From assembly GCF_026239735.1 (NCBI RefSeq), contig NZ_JAPIVT010000004.1, forward strand, positions 186,001-250,000: a stretch of 64,000 nt of DNA. The letters run 5' to 3'. Shown here piece after piece: positions 18,033 through 26,807 of the stretch. Below the pieces are notes generated by a model that saw nothing but the letters and a program-made list of their open reading frames with translations, had not been told where the DNA came from and searched no databases. Positions within the stretch are counted from its first letter, which is position 1; every line of letters begins with the position of its first letter. The DNA is from Pedobacter sp. MC2016-05. GTDB lineage: Bacteria; Bacteroidota; Bacteroidia; Sphingobacteriales; Sphingobacteriaceae. The translations under genes were made by a program, and so were the position numbers.

Positions 18033-18452
18033 TTGAATAGAACTTACCTGAAATTAACGTTAGACCTTGATTTTATACTAATTGCGATCACAGCACCCCT
18101 AAAAGACTATGTCCTATGCCACAAAATTAATACGAGGTTGAACACCGAATTTGAAAAAATTGAAGACCATGAAATATTTTTTAACATTGATGAACCGGCG
18201 TGGTCTTTCTCTAAATATTATTTTTTTGTAGAGCAAGGTGAGATAGAATATTACCTTATAAGTAACAGAAGTAGTGATGGTTTGCTGGTTCCGGAAATGG
18301 GAAATGTAGATTTTTTTATTATAATTAAGGAATTTATCGACAAGGAAGATCTTAATTATTTAATTAACGGATTAAACAAACTCCCTGATATTCAAGTTGC
18401 TGCAAAAATAGATCCTACCAAATTAAAGAGTAAAGAGAATTTGGTAATATAA
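18033..18452 (+). CDS. IPExxxVDY-family protein
   Basis: The 139-residue protein carries VPEMGNVDFFI (residues 89-99), a version of the IPExxxVDY motif that names this Bacteroidota family. Function is unknown. The family is commonly found beside acpP/fabF/rnc and pyk, as here. The start is a TTG at 18033 giving (M)NRTYLKLTLDLDFIL. No signal peptide or membrane segment is evident, so it is probably cytosolic. Confidence 0.8.
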   Translation: MNRTYLKLTLDLDFILIAITAPLKDYVLCHKINTRLNTEFEKIEDHEIFFNIDEPAWSFSKYYFFVEQGEIEYYLISNRSSDGLLVPEMGNVDFFIIIKEFIDKEDLNYLINGLNKLPDIQVAAKIDPTKLKSKENLVI

Positions 18453-18602
18453 AAATTATATACTTGGTGTATTAAATACACTATATTTGACGGTTATAAA
18501 CAACGAACAAAAAACAAAATATATAAAATTTAATGCAGTTTAATTATTTTAGATAATTAATTAGCGTTTTCTGAAACTGCATTGCTAAAATCAAATAATT
18601 AA

Positions 18603-20033
18603 ATGAAACCTTTTCATTCAAGAACTAAAATTGTTGCTACGCTTGGGCCAGCATCAGCAAAACCAGAAGTATTATATAGTATGTTTAACGCAGGTTTGGA
18701 TGTTTGTCGTCTAAATTTTTCGCATGGTTCTCAAGCAGATCATCAGGCCGTTTTAGATACCATCCGCGATTTAAATAAGAAATACGATTATAATGTAGGT
18801 ATCCTTGCAGATTTACAAGGCCCAAAAATCCGTATCGGTTTAGTAAAAGAAGGCGGGATTAACTTAATTAATGGTAAAACCACCGTTATCACTACACAAG
18901 AATGCATTGGTAACGAAGAACGTATTTATATAACGTACCAGAACTTTCCTCAAGATGTTCAGGCAGGTGAAATCATCCTTTTGGATGATGGAAAACTGCA
19001 AATGAAAGTTATTTCTACCAATCTTAAAGATGAGGTGCTTTGTGAAATTGTTCACGGCGGGATCTTAACTTCAAGAAAAGGAGTAAACCTTCCAAACACA
19101 AAGGTTTCTATCCCATCTTTAACTCCAGAAGATAGAGAAAACCTAGAATTCGTTTTAGAAAATGATGTAGAATGGATCGGTTTATCTTTCGTTCGTAAAG
19201 CTGAAGATATTATCGAACTGAAAAAAATTATTGCAGAGCGTGGTAAAACTGCCCGTGTAATTGCAAAAATTGAAAAACCAGAAGCTATTGCCAATATCGA
19301 TGAAATTATCGCTGTTACTGATGGTATTATGGTTGCCCGGGGTGATTTGGGTGTTGAATGCCCAATGGAAGAAGTTCCTTTATTACAAAAAATGATTGTT
19401 GCTAAATGTAGAGCAGCTTCAAAACCTGTAATTGTAGCCACTCAAATGTTGGAAAGTATGATCACTACGCCTCGCCCAACTCGTGCAGAGGTGAATGACG
19501 TAGCCAATTCAGTTTTGGATGGTGCAGATGCGGTAATGTTAAGTGGTGAAACTTCAGTTGGAGAATTTCCTTTGATCGTTATTGAAACGATGCAGAAAAT
19601 CATTCAAAACATTGAGCAAAACAATTATCCATTTAATCCTGATAAGTTTTTAAAACCAAAATCTGCCTCTTTCTTGAGCGATGCGATTTGTGATTCTGCT
19701 TGTTTCTTAGCTAAGCAAACCAATGCTGTTGGTATTGTATCAATGACTTTAAGTGGTTATACTGCTTTTGAAATCTCTAGCCACAGACCGGAGGCTTTAA
19801 CCTTCATCTTCACGAGTAATAGAGCACTTTTAAATGCAGTTAGCTTATTATGGGGCGTTAGAGGTTTTTACTATGATAAATGGGAAAGTACAGACAACAC
19901 CATTATTGAGGTAAACGAATTCTTAAAAAGCAAAAAATTGGTTAAGCAAGGCGATATTTTAATTAATACTGCTGCAATTCCAATAGAAGCGAAAGGAAAA
20001 ACCAATATGTTAAAAATTACAGTTGTTGATTAA
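18603..20033 (+). CDS. pyk: Pyruvate kinase
   Basis: This glycolytic enzyme makes pyruvate and ATP from phosphoenolpyruvate. Recognisable elements include RTKIVATLGPAS, LNFSHGSQADH, the active-site segment ARVIAKIEKPEAI and the MVARGDLGVE motif. The 476 residues match the usual bacterial length. A TATATTTG box at 18482-18489 is a candidate -7 element. A strong terminator follows the stop. Confidence 0.97.
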   Translation: MKPFHSRTKIVATLGPASAKPEVLYSMFNAGLDVCRLNFSHGSQADHQAVLDTIRDLNKKYDYNVGILADLQGPKIRIGLVKEGGINLINGKTTVITTQECIGNEERIYITYQNFPQDVQAGEIILLDDGKLQMKVISTNLKDEVLCEIVHGGILTSRKGVNLPNTKVSIPSLTPEDRENLEFVLENDVEWIGLSFVRKAEDIIELKKIIAERGKTARVIAKIEKPEAIANIDEIIAVTDGIMVARGDLGVECPMEEVPLLQKMIVAKCRAASKPVIVATQMLESMITTPRPTRAEVNDVANSVLDGADAVMLSGETSVGEFPLIVIETMQKIIQNIEQNNYPFNPDKFLKPKSASFLSDAICDSACFLAKQTNAVGIVSMTLSGYTAFEISSHRPEALTFIFTSNRALLNAVSLLWGVRGFYYDKWESTDNTIIEVNEFLKSKKLVKQGDILINTAAIPIEAKGKTNMLKITVVD

Positions 20034-20053
20034 TTTAACAACTCATCAAATAA

Positions 20054-20087
20054 AAATGCTTCCTGTAAAATTGGAAGCATTTTTTTT
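20054..20087 (+). terminator. Rho-independent terminator of pyk
   Basis: AATGCTTCC and GGAAGCATT form a 9-bp stem across a 9-base loop, followed by a T run. It starts about 20 bp after the pyk stop. Confidence 0.9.
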
Positions 20088-20137
20088 GAATAAAAAAATT
20101 ACTTTTGCATCCGCAGCCATATTTGCATCAACAATCC

Positions 20138-20222
20138 GGAGAGGTGTCAGAGTGGTCGATCGAGCACGCTTGGAAAGCGTGTGTACTTAACGGTACCGCG
20201 GGTTCGAATCCCGCTCTCTCCG
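20138..20222 (+). tRNA. tRNA-Ser (anticodon GGA)
   Basis: The acceptor arm GGAGAGG pairs with TCTCTCC. The anticodon stem CACGC/GCGTG holds the loop TTGGAAA with anticodon GGA (20172-20174), which reads UCC/UCU. A long variable arm and the T arm GCGGG-TTCGAAT-CCCGC complete a class II tRNA. The CCA end is not fully encoded. Confidence 0.97.
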
Positions 20223-20224
20223 CA

Positions 20225-20255
20225 AAATGCTATCTTTTTTAAGATGGCATTTTTT
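20225..20255 (+). terminator. Terminator after tRNA-Ser
   Basis: AATGC-T-ATCTT pairs with AAGAT-G-GCATT, followed by a T-rich tract. It directly follows the tRNA 3' end. Confidence 0.8.
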
Positions 20256-20383
20256 ATTTAAGCTGTTAGGGTAACGTAGCTTAAGCTTATTTTACAAACG
20301 TTAATTTGTATTATTCTTGCTAAATTAATCTGATCTCACGAAACACTTTTAATTTTATCCCAAAGATTAACCAACTAACTATT

Positions 20384-22528
20384 ATGAATAAATATTGGCT
20401 AACCGCAATTGCCCTGTCCATAATGACTTCGGCGAATGCCCAACAGAAAGTTTTAACCGAAAAAGATTATGAACATGCGGAAAGCTTTATGGCTTACAAC
20501 ACTTCTAAATACATTGATAATGTAGGTGTTACACCCAATTGGCTTGAAGGGGATAACTTTTGGTTTACTATTAAAAATGCTAACGGTACGCAAACCTTTT
20601 TGGTAAATCCTGACAAGAAAACGAAAACCTTAACTACAGAATATGGAAAAGGTTTGGCCTCACCTCCTCCTACTGCAAGAAGAAGGGGCGGCGGCGACGA
20701 AGTACTTTCTCCTGATGGGAAAAAAGCCATTCTAATTAAAGATTTTAATTTATATGTGAAAGATGTGGCATCAGGCAAACTCACTCAGTTAACTACTGAT
20801 GGAGTGAAAGATTATGGTTACGCAACTGACAATGCCGGGTGGAAACATAGCGATGCGCCCATCCTACGCTGGTCGCCAGATTCGAAGAAAATTACGACCT
20901 TCCAACAGGACCAAAGAAATTCGAAAGAGATGTATTTGGTAACCACCAATGTTGGTGCTCCAAAACTGGAAGCCTGGAAATATCCATTGCCGGGAGATAA
21001 AGAAATCCCTACCATCAGACGCGTAGTTATCGATATTGAAAACCCAAAGGTAATTTCTTTAAACATTCCTCCTGACCCGCACCGTGGTACTTTGAGTGAT
21101 GACATTTCGAGCAGTGGAACTTTTGATGATATTGATTGGAAGGCTGATGGATCGGAAGTTGCTTTTGTATCTACCTCGAGAGATCACAAAAATGAGAAAT
21201 TTCGCATCGCAAATGCAAGCACAGGTGCTGTTCGGGAAGTCTTTGAAGAAACCGTAAAAACACAGTTCGAATCGGGTCAAGGCACCATTAATTGGAGATA
21301 TTTACCAGCAAGCAAAGAAATTATTTGGTATTCTGAACGAGATAATTGGGGTCATTTATATCTTTATGACGCCACTACCGGCAAAGTAAAAAATCAAATA
21401 ACTAAAGGAGATTGGGTAGTTACAAGGCTGCTTAAAGTGGATGAAAAAACGCGTACGCTTTATTTTATCGCCAATGGTCGAGATAAACTGAATCCATATT
21501 TTGGCCACTTTTTTACGATTGGTTTCGATGGTAAAAACTTGAAAGATTTAACCCCAGAACCAGGTAACCACATGGTTACCTTCTCTCCTTCCGGAAAATT
21601 TTTCATCGATAATTATTCTCAACCTAACGTTCCAGCGAATGTTGTTTTAAAGGAAATAAATGGTAAGGTAGTTAGCGAACTGGCTCAAACGGACGTTTCG
21701 AGATTAACTGCAATCGGCTGGAAAGCGCCTACACCAGTTACTGTAAAAGCTAATGACGGCAAGACTGACATTTACGGCTTGGTATTTACGCCATCAAAAA
21801 TGGATGCAACTAAAAAATATCCGGTAATCGATTACATTTATCCAGGGCCACAAGGTGGAAGTGTGGGCAGCTGGTTCTTTTCAGCATCGCGTGGCGATAA
21901 CCAAGCTTTGGCAGAACTAGGTTTTATTGTCGTGGTACTTGAAGGAACAAGTAACCCAGGTCGATCTAAAAGCTACCACGATATGAATTATGGCAATATG
22001 GCCGAAAACACATTACCTGATCAAATTACCGCGATCAAACAACTAGCTACCAAATACCCAATCGATACGGCCAAAGTTGGTATCTGGGGCCATTCTGGCG
22101 GTGGGTTCGCAACAGCTGCTGCGATGTTCCGTTATCCGGATTTCTTTAAGGTTGGAATATCAGAATCAGGAAACCACGACAATAGAAATTATGAGGATGA
22201 TTGGGGCGAACGCTACAATGGATTGGCAGAAAACGTAGATTATGCAGCGCAAGCCAATCAAACTTATGCCAAAAATTTAAAAGGAAAGCTCATGTTGGTT
22301 CATGGAATGATGGATGACAACGTACCACCTTACAATACTTTATTAGTTGTGGAAGCTTTACAAAAGGTTAATAAAAGTTTTGATTTAGTGATTTTTCCGA
22401 ACAGTGCCCATGGTTATGGTCCGTATTCTGCTTATATGATGAGAAGAAGATGGGATTATTTTGTACAGCATTTGTTAGGAGCTGAACCGCCCAAAGACTA
22501 TAAAATGGTTGGCACAGTGATTAAGTAA
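20384..22528 (+). CDS. S9-family prolyl oligopeptidase (dipeptidyl peptidase IV-like)
   Basis: The 714-residue protein has a signal peptide ending ANAQ, an N-terminal DPP IV beta-propeller region (about 60-450) and a C-terminal alpha/beta hydrolase. The catalytic residues are S571 in GHSGGGF, the Asp in MMDDNVPP (D644 or D645) and H676 in NSAHGYG. Such enzymes remove X-Pro dipeptides from peptides in the periplasm. Lipoprotein features are absent. A terminator follows, so the gene is probably monocistronic. Confidence 0.92.
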   Translation: MNKYWLTAIALSIMTSANAQQKVLTEKDYEHAESFMAYNTSKYIDNVGVTPNWLEGDNFWFTIKNANGTQTFLVNPDKKTKTLTTEYGKGLASPPPTARRRGGGDEVLSPDGKKAILIKDFNLYVKDVASGKLTQLTTDGVKDYGYATDNAGWKHSDAPILRWSPDSKKITTFQQDQRNSKEMYLVTTNVGAPKLEAWKYPLPGDKEIPTIRRVVIDIENPKVISLNIPPDPHRGTLSDDISSSGTFDDIDWKADGSEVAFVSTSRDHKNEKFRIANASTGAVREVFEETVKTQFESGQGTINWRYLPASKEIIWYSERDNWGHLYLYDATTGKVKNQITKGDWVVTRLLKVDEKTRTLYFIANGRDKLNPYFGHFFTIGFDGKNLKDLTPEPGNHMVTFSPSGKFFIDNYSQPNVPANVVLKEINGKVVSELAQTDVSRLTAIGWKAPTPVTVKANDGKTDIYGLVFTPSKMDATKKYPVIDYIYPGPQGGSVGSWFFSASRGDNQALAELGFIVVVLEGTSNPGRSKSYHDMNYGNMAENTLPDQITAIKQLATKYPIDTAKVGIWGHSGGGFATAAAMFRYPDFFKVGISESGNHDNRNYEDDWGERYNGLAENVDYAAQANQTYAKNLKGKLMLVHGMMDDNVPPYNTLLVVEALQKVNKSFDLVIFPNSAHGYGPYSAYMMRRRWDYFVQHLLGAEPPKDYKMVGTVIK

Positions 22529-22535
22529 ACACATA

Positions 22536-22567
22536 CAAAAGGGTTTGATAGTATCGAAACCCTTTTG
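22536..22567 (+). terminator. Terminator after the S9 peptidase
   Basis: CAAAAGGGTTT pairs with AAACCCTTTTG across a short loop, just after the peptidase stop codon. The symmetric ends could act in both directions. Confidence 0.8.
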
Positions 22568-22637
22568 TATTTCCAAACAAGGTTAATCTATGTTAAAATT
22601 TTAATAGACAGTTAATTATCCTTTACATTAGCTAACA

Positions 22638-23390
22638 ATGAAATATTTCTTTTTCTTTGTGCTAATCATTATCTCCAATCGCTTATTTTCCCAACAAATT
22701 AGCGGACAAGTGTTGGATGATATTTCCAGAATTCCGATCGAAAATGCTGTAGTCAAATACGGAAATGAAGTAAGCATAACCTCGAGTACCGGAAAATTTT
22801 CATTTCTTAAAAATCCGTCTATCCAAATTTTAAAAATTAATAAGTTAGGCTATGAAGAAAAGGAATTAAGCCTAATTAATAACTTTAAAGATGTGATCGT
22901 CCTTTTGCGTTCGGTTGCTATCAATTTAAATGATGTTACCATTTATTCTAAACGAGATTACCTTGAAGACTCGTTGAAGATACGGGAAGATTTCGCAAAG
23001 GTTTTCGCTTATAAAGACCCTACCATTAAAGATGTACTGGTTAAAAAAGGTTTGCGCTATAAAACCCAGGGATCAAACCTGGTATCCAACTCCACTTCCT
23101 CAATTTTAAGTTTGGATATTTTAAGAACAATTGGTCTGCTCACCAAGAATAAAAATTCACTTTCAAAATTAAAGAAAGTGCAGTTGAAAGATGAGGAAAC
23201 AAATTATATCAATAATCGTTTCTCACCAGAAAAAATAAGTTCTATCACTAAACTGGAAGATGATTCATTGAATAATTTTATTGAAAAATATCGTCCTTCT
23301 GCTGCCGAAATTAGAAAAATGAATGATTATGAAATACTGATGTATGTGAAGCGTAGCTACGTAGATTTTATTAAGCCAAACAAAGATTAA
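22638..23390 (+). CDS. Secreted CarboxypepD-reg-like domain protein
   Basis: A signal peptide (about residues 1-18, ending LFSQ) leads into a regulatory-like beta-sandwich: QISGQVLDDISRIPIENAVV, then an SSTGKFSF turn. An uncharacterised region of about 150 residues follows. The arrangement parallels the protein at 14766-15476, though the C-terminal parts are not obviously alike. Length is 250 residues. Probably an envelope protein of unknown function. Confidence 0.75.
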   Translation: MKYFFFFVLIIISNRLFSQQISGQVLDDISRIPIENAVVKYGNEVSITSSTGKFSFLKNPSIQILKINKLGYEEKELSLINNFKDVIVLLRSVAINLNDVTIYSKRDYLEDSLKIREDFAKVFAYKDPTIKDVLVKKGLRYKTQGSNLVSNSTSSILSLDILRTIGLLTKNKNSLSKLKKVQLKDEETNYINNRFSPEKISSITKLEDDSLNNFIEKYRPSAAEIRKMNDYEILMYVKRSYVDFIKPNKD

Positions 23391-23422
23391 CTTTAAAAGT
23401 TAATTATTAAACATCAATTTAA

Positions 23423-24100
23423 ATGGGAAAAACGAGATCACTTAACAACGTTATTATTACCGGAAGCACAGGCATGGTTGGTGAAGGTGTATTAATCCAG
23501 TGCCTAAATAACCCCGAAATAGATTCAATTTTGGTGATTAACCGGAAACCATGCGGTTATGTTCATGCTAAACTTAAGGAAATTGTTCACCAGGATTTTT
23601 TCGATTTCAAAGCTATCGAAGATGAACTGAAAGGCTATAATGCCTGCTTTTTCTGTCTTGGTATTTCATCAGTTGGGGTTGATAACGAGACTTATTATCG
23701 CATGACTTATTCACTTACAATGCATGTTGCAGATACTTTGGTTAAGTTAAATGATAATATGACTTTTTGTTATGTTTCTGGCAGTGGAACAGATATAAAT
23801 GGAAGATTAAACTGGCAGAAGGTAAAAGGTAAAACAGAAAACGAATTAACCAAATTACCTTTTAAGCAGGTTTATCACTTCCGCCCGGGTTTTATCAAAC
23901 CAATTAGAAAGCAAAAATTTGCCCACAATTTTTATAAGTATATCAACTGGATGTTTCCTATTGGAAGAAAATTTTTCCCTAATGGTTTTTGTAAGATGAC
24001 CGAACTCGGAGATGCGATGATTAATACATTATATTATCAAAGCGAAAGAAGAATATTGGAAGGAAAAGATATTATTAAGCTGGGTAAAGAATTTTCTTGA
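23423..24100 (+). CDS. NAD(P)-binding Rossmann-fold protein (SDR-like)
   Basis: The nucleotide-binding motif TGSTGMVGEGV (residues 13-23) opens a 225-residue protein of the atypical short-chain dehydrogenase type, resembling NAD(P)H-binding and HTATIP2-like proteins. The segment FCYVSGSGTD may hold the strand carrying the active-site serine. Substrate is unknown. It follows the previous gene by 32 bp and may share its transcript. An IS256-family element begins about 39 bp after its stop. Confidence 0.78.
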   Translation: MGKTRSLNNVIITGSTGMVGEGVLIQCLNNPEIDSILVINRKPCGYVHAKLKEIVHQDFFDFKAIEDELKGYNACFFCLGISSVGVDNETYYRMTYSLTMHVADTLVKLNDNMTFCYVSGSGTDINGRLNWQKVKGKTENELTKLPFKQVYHFRPGFIKPIRKQKFAHNFYKYINWMFPIGRKFFPNGFCKMTELGDAMINTLYYQSERRILEGKDIIKLGKEFS

Positions 24101-24138
24101 AATCGAAAATTAATGAGGTAAAACGGGGTATATAAAAC

Positions 24139-25436
24139 AAACTGTGTCAATCTAAAATAATGCTTCTCAAAAAAATCTAGTTCAAATCTAATATCATTCT
24201 ATCAGGAAACCAAATGGCAAGTTTCTGAGCAGTTGTAGCCCAATTGCTCAGAGGCATAGTCCATTTCTGGCTAATGTTCTTTTGCGCCAGATAGATCAAT
24301 TTCAGCAACGCCATATCTGAAGTAAATGCACCCTTTGTTTTGGTGACTTTTCGAACCTGTCGGTGAAATCCCTCAATAGTATTTGTGGTGTAAATGAGTT
24401 TTCTGATTGCAGCATCATATCGAAAATAGGCGGTGAGTTTGGACCAGTTTCTTCTCCAGGACTCCAGTACCTTTTCATATTTCTTGCCCCATTTCTCATC
24501 TAGCCTCAGCTCTGCCAGCTCAAGGGTTTCAGCTTGATAGACAGGCCTCAAATCTTTCATGAAGGCCTTTTGATCTTTTGATGCAACATATTTTAAACTA
24601 TTCCGTATCTGGTGAACAATGCATGTTTGTATTTCCGTTTGCGGGTAAACGGCATTGATTGCTTGTGGAAATCCATTCAGGTTATCAATGCAGGCGATTA
24701 GAATATCCTTAACTCCCCGGTTCTGCAAATCGGTAATTACGCTCAGCCAAAAATTGGCACCCTCGCTCTGAGAAACGTACATTCCTAAAAGTTCTTTATG
24801 TCCGTGACGGTTTATTCCAAGTATATTGTAGACAGCATGTGAAACCATTCGGTGATCTTCTTTTACTTTGTAATGCATAGCGTCAAGCCAAACGATTGTG
24901 TAGAGCTCTTCAAGAGGCCTAGATTGCCATTCCTTTACCTCGGGTATAATCTTATCGGTAATAGCGGAAAGTGTTGTATGATTGATATCAGTATCATACA
25001 TATCCTTAATATGCCTCGAAATATCCCGAAGGCTCATCCCAAGACCATACATGCCGATGATCTTACTCTCCAGGCTCTCAGCCAGAATGGTCTCCCTTTT
25101 ACGGACGATCTCAGGCTCAAAAGTGGAGTTTCTATCGCGGGGAGTCTGAATTGAGATTGTCCCAACGGAGGTTTTGATGTCCTTCGAGGTCTTACCATTT
25201 TTCCGGTTACCTGAAAAACGCTCATTCTCGTCAAGGTGGGTTTCCATTTCTGCCTCAAGGGCAGAATCAAGAAAACTTTTAAGCAAAGGAGCGAATGCAC
25301 CATCTTTGCCATACAAGGATTTACCCGAACGCAATTGCTCAAGGGCTTTTTGTTTCATTAACTCATAAGCGAGCTGTTCTTCTCTCGTCATAATAAACTG
25401 TATCTAAAGTTAGTAAATTAACTTTTGACACAGTTT
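24139..25436. mobile_element. IS256-family insertion sequence, intact
   Basis: AAACTGTGTCAA at 24139-24150 is matched by TTGACACAGTTT at 25425-25436, giving 12-bp perfect terminal inverted repeats around one full transposase gene. The length, about 1.3 kb, is typical for IS256. No 8-9 bp target duplication is evident directly outside the ends. Confidence 0.9.
24177..25391 (-). CDS. IS256-family transposase
   Basis: The 404-residue protein is a Mutator-type DDE transposase. The catalytic residues are seen in VWLDAMHYKV (first Asp), ACIDNLNGFPQ (second Asp) and TTNTIEGFHRQVRK (Glu). The N-terminal half has the usual LDSALEAEMETHL and RNGKTSKDIKT segments. The frame is uninterrupted between intact inverted repeats, so the element may still be active. 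Confidence 0.95.
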   Translation of the reverse strand: MTREEQLAYELMKQKALEQLRSGKSLYGKDGAFAPLLKSFLDSALEAEMETHLDENERFSGNRKNGKTSKDIKTSVGTISIQTPRDRNSTFEPEIVRKRETILAESLESKIIGMYGLGMSLRDISRHIKDMYDTDINHTTLSAITDKIIPEVKEWQSRPLEELYTIVWLDAMHYKVKEDHRMVSHAVYNILGINRHGHKELLGMYVSQSEGANFWLSVITDLQNRGVKDILIACIDNLNGFPQAINAVYPQTEIQTCIVHQIRNSLKYVASKDQKAFMKDLRPVYQAETLELAELRLDEKWGKKYEKVLESWRRNWSKLTAYFRYDAAIRKLIYTTNTIEGFHRQVRKVTKTKGAFTSDMALLKLIYLAQKNISQKWTMPLSNWATTAQKLAIWFPDRMILDLN

Positions 25437-25510
25437 ATTTTACATTCTCGTAAAACGGAAAATAGTGTTGGGCTCTTAACCCGTAACAATCTTCCGTTTT
25501 GAATTTTACG

Positions 25511-25690
25511 CTATTTCTTATTATCAACTTTACGTTGATTATCTTTATTCGATGTTTGATCGGAACGCTGACCTCCACCATTTGTTATTCCCTGCATTTT
25601 CTTGTCAACTTTTACATCGTGATTTGCTCTGTCGGCAATTGAACTTCCTTGGGTTGTTGGATTGTTCTTAGGTGTATTTACGTTTTTCAT
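25511..25690 (-). CDS. Small hydrophilic protein of unknown function
   Basis: The 59-residue product is rich in Asn, Lys, Gln and Asp and has no signal or membrane segment. The start chosen is the ATG at 25690 (MKNVNTPKNNPTTQG). The charged, low-complexity composition suggests a disordered protein. Inverted repeats just after its stop (TTCCGT and ACGGAA, about 25455-25500) may form its terminator. I do not recognise the family. Confidence 0.55.
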   Translation of the reverse strand: MKNVNTPKNNPTTQGSSIADRANHDVKVDKKMQGITNGGGQRSDQTSNKDNQRKVDNKK

Positions 25691-25868
25691 GGCAATAAAT
25701 TTTAAGTTAAACATTTATTCCGAGCGCCATTATATTAACCGACCATCACTCATTATGTTTTAATTTTTTTGGTTTTTGAAATCTCTTGTTTACATTTTTC
25801 GCTCTGCGGAAGCGTTAAACTCAAGACCTTTTTATTGATTGTTGCTATCTTAGTTCTACGAAATGTTC

Positions 25869-26531
25869 CTACTTCGCTGTTTTGTAGCTTTTATATTCTT
25901 TAATCCAATTCCATAAAGCGAAGCCTGCAATGATGGTGAAAAGAATGTATTCGACACCAAAAAACATGGCCCCTTTCAAAAAGTATAAATAGGTCGCTAC
26001 AACATCAATCATTAGCCAAATAATCCAACATTCTATTCGCTTTTGAATCATTAAAAATGTAGTAATTATACTCATCACTAAAATAAATGAATCGACAAAG
26101 GGATAGGCGCTTGGCAGGTTAAAAACAAATGGGAACAAGTGATGTAACTGTCCGGCCAGTGTACCGATTAATACTGTTCCAATTACACCGACAGCCAAAA
26201 AGATCAGAAACTGCTTTCTGGGCATAAAGCTTATCTTCAACTGTTTCTTTTTGTCTTCTTCTTCCGGTTTCGGATTTGCCCATCGCCACCAGCCAAGAAT
26301 GTTGGTAATGAAAAAGAAACCCATTAAAAACATATCAGGATAAAGCTGTATCTGGTAATAAAAAAAAGCGGATAAAAACACATTGACAATACCTGCCGGC
26401 CAACTCCAGATGTTTGCCCTTGCAGATAGAATAACCGAAATAACCCCTGTAACCACTGCAAAAAATTCGAGATAGCTCATCGGGTAATTAAGGACTGTAA
26501 AAAAGATGCTTTTGGTATTAAAAAAATCCAT
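25869..26531 (-). CDS. pnuC: Nicotinamide mononucleotide transporter PnuC
   Basis: The 220-residue polytopic membrane protein has the PnuC core WPAGIVNVFLSAFFYYQIQL followed by ITNILGWWRW. Seven or so hydrophobic segments are visible. PnuC-type carriers move nicotinamide riboside, or related vitamins, across the inner membrane. No thiamine-pyrophosphate riboswitch was seen upstream, which gives no support for the thiamine (PnuT) variant. No kinase gene is adjacent. Confidence 0.85.
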   Translation of the reverse strand: MDFFNTKSIFFTVLNYPMSYLEFFAVVTGVISVILSARANIWSWPAGIVNVFLSAFFYYQIQLYPDMFLMGFFFITNILGWWRWANPKPEEEDKKKQLKISFMPRKQFLIFLAVGVIGTVLIGTLAGQLHHLFPFVFNLPSAYPFVDSFILVMSIITTFLMIQKRIECWIIWLMIDVVATYLYFLKGAMFFGVEYILFTIIAGFALWNWIKEYKSYKTAK

Positions 26532-26789
26532 CCTCTAATAAGATAAGTTTCAATCTAAATTAGAACATAATATTGTAGTTATATACTGAAAGTAAACAAA
26601 AATTGAAAACCAAATGTTGTTCAAACTAATTAACCGATAAGTTCTAACCGAATCCTTAATCAATTTCGAGATTATAATTCAATTAAAAGGCAAACGGGCT
26701 TAAGCTATTGCTTTTTACCAGACTTATTGTTTGAATGTAAGTTGTCGCTAGCTGTGTAGGCTTAGCCAATTTTCAATTTGCAAAATTTG

Positions 26790-26797
26790 TATCTTTG
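26790..26797 (+). promoter_or_regulatory. Candidate -7 box immediately before hflX
   Basis: TATCTTTG fits the TAnnTTTG consensus and ends 10 bp before the hflX ATG, so transcription from it would give a very short leader. No TTG is found at the expected -33 position, so support is partial. Confidence 0.35.
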
Positions 26798-26807
26798 TAC
26801 ATATTAC

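Noticed and set aside
24118..25458. GTAAAACGG occurs on both sides of the IS256 element and might be a target duplication
   Set aside because: The copies lie 12 and 13 bp outside the inverted repeats, while IS256 duplications directly abut the ends. The right copy also takes part in a local hairpin.
26532..26640. Possible thiamine-pyrophosphate riboswitch upstream of pnuC
   Set aside because: No CTGAGA-type core or matching helices were seen in the leader on the minus strand.
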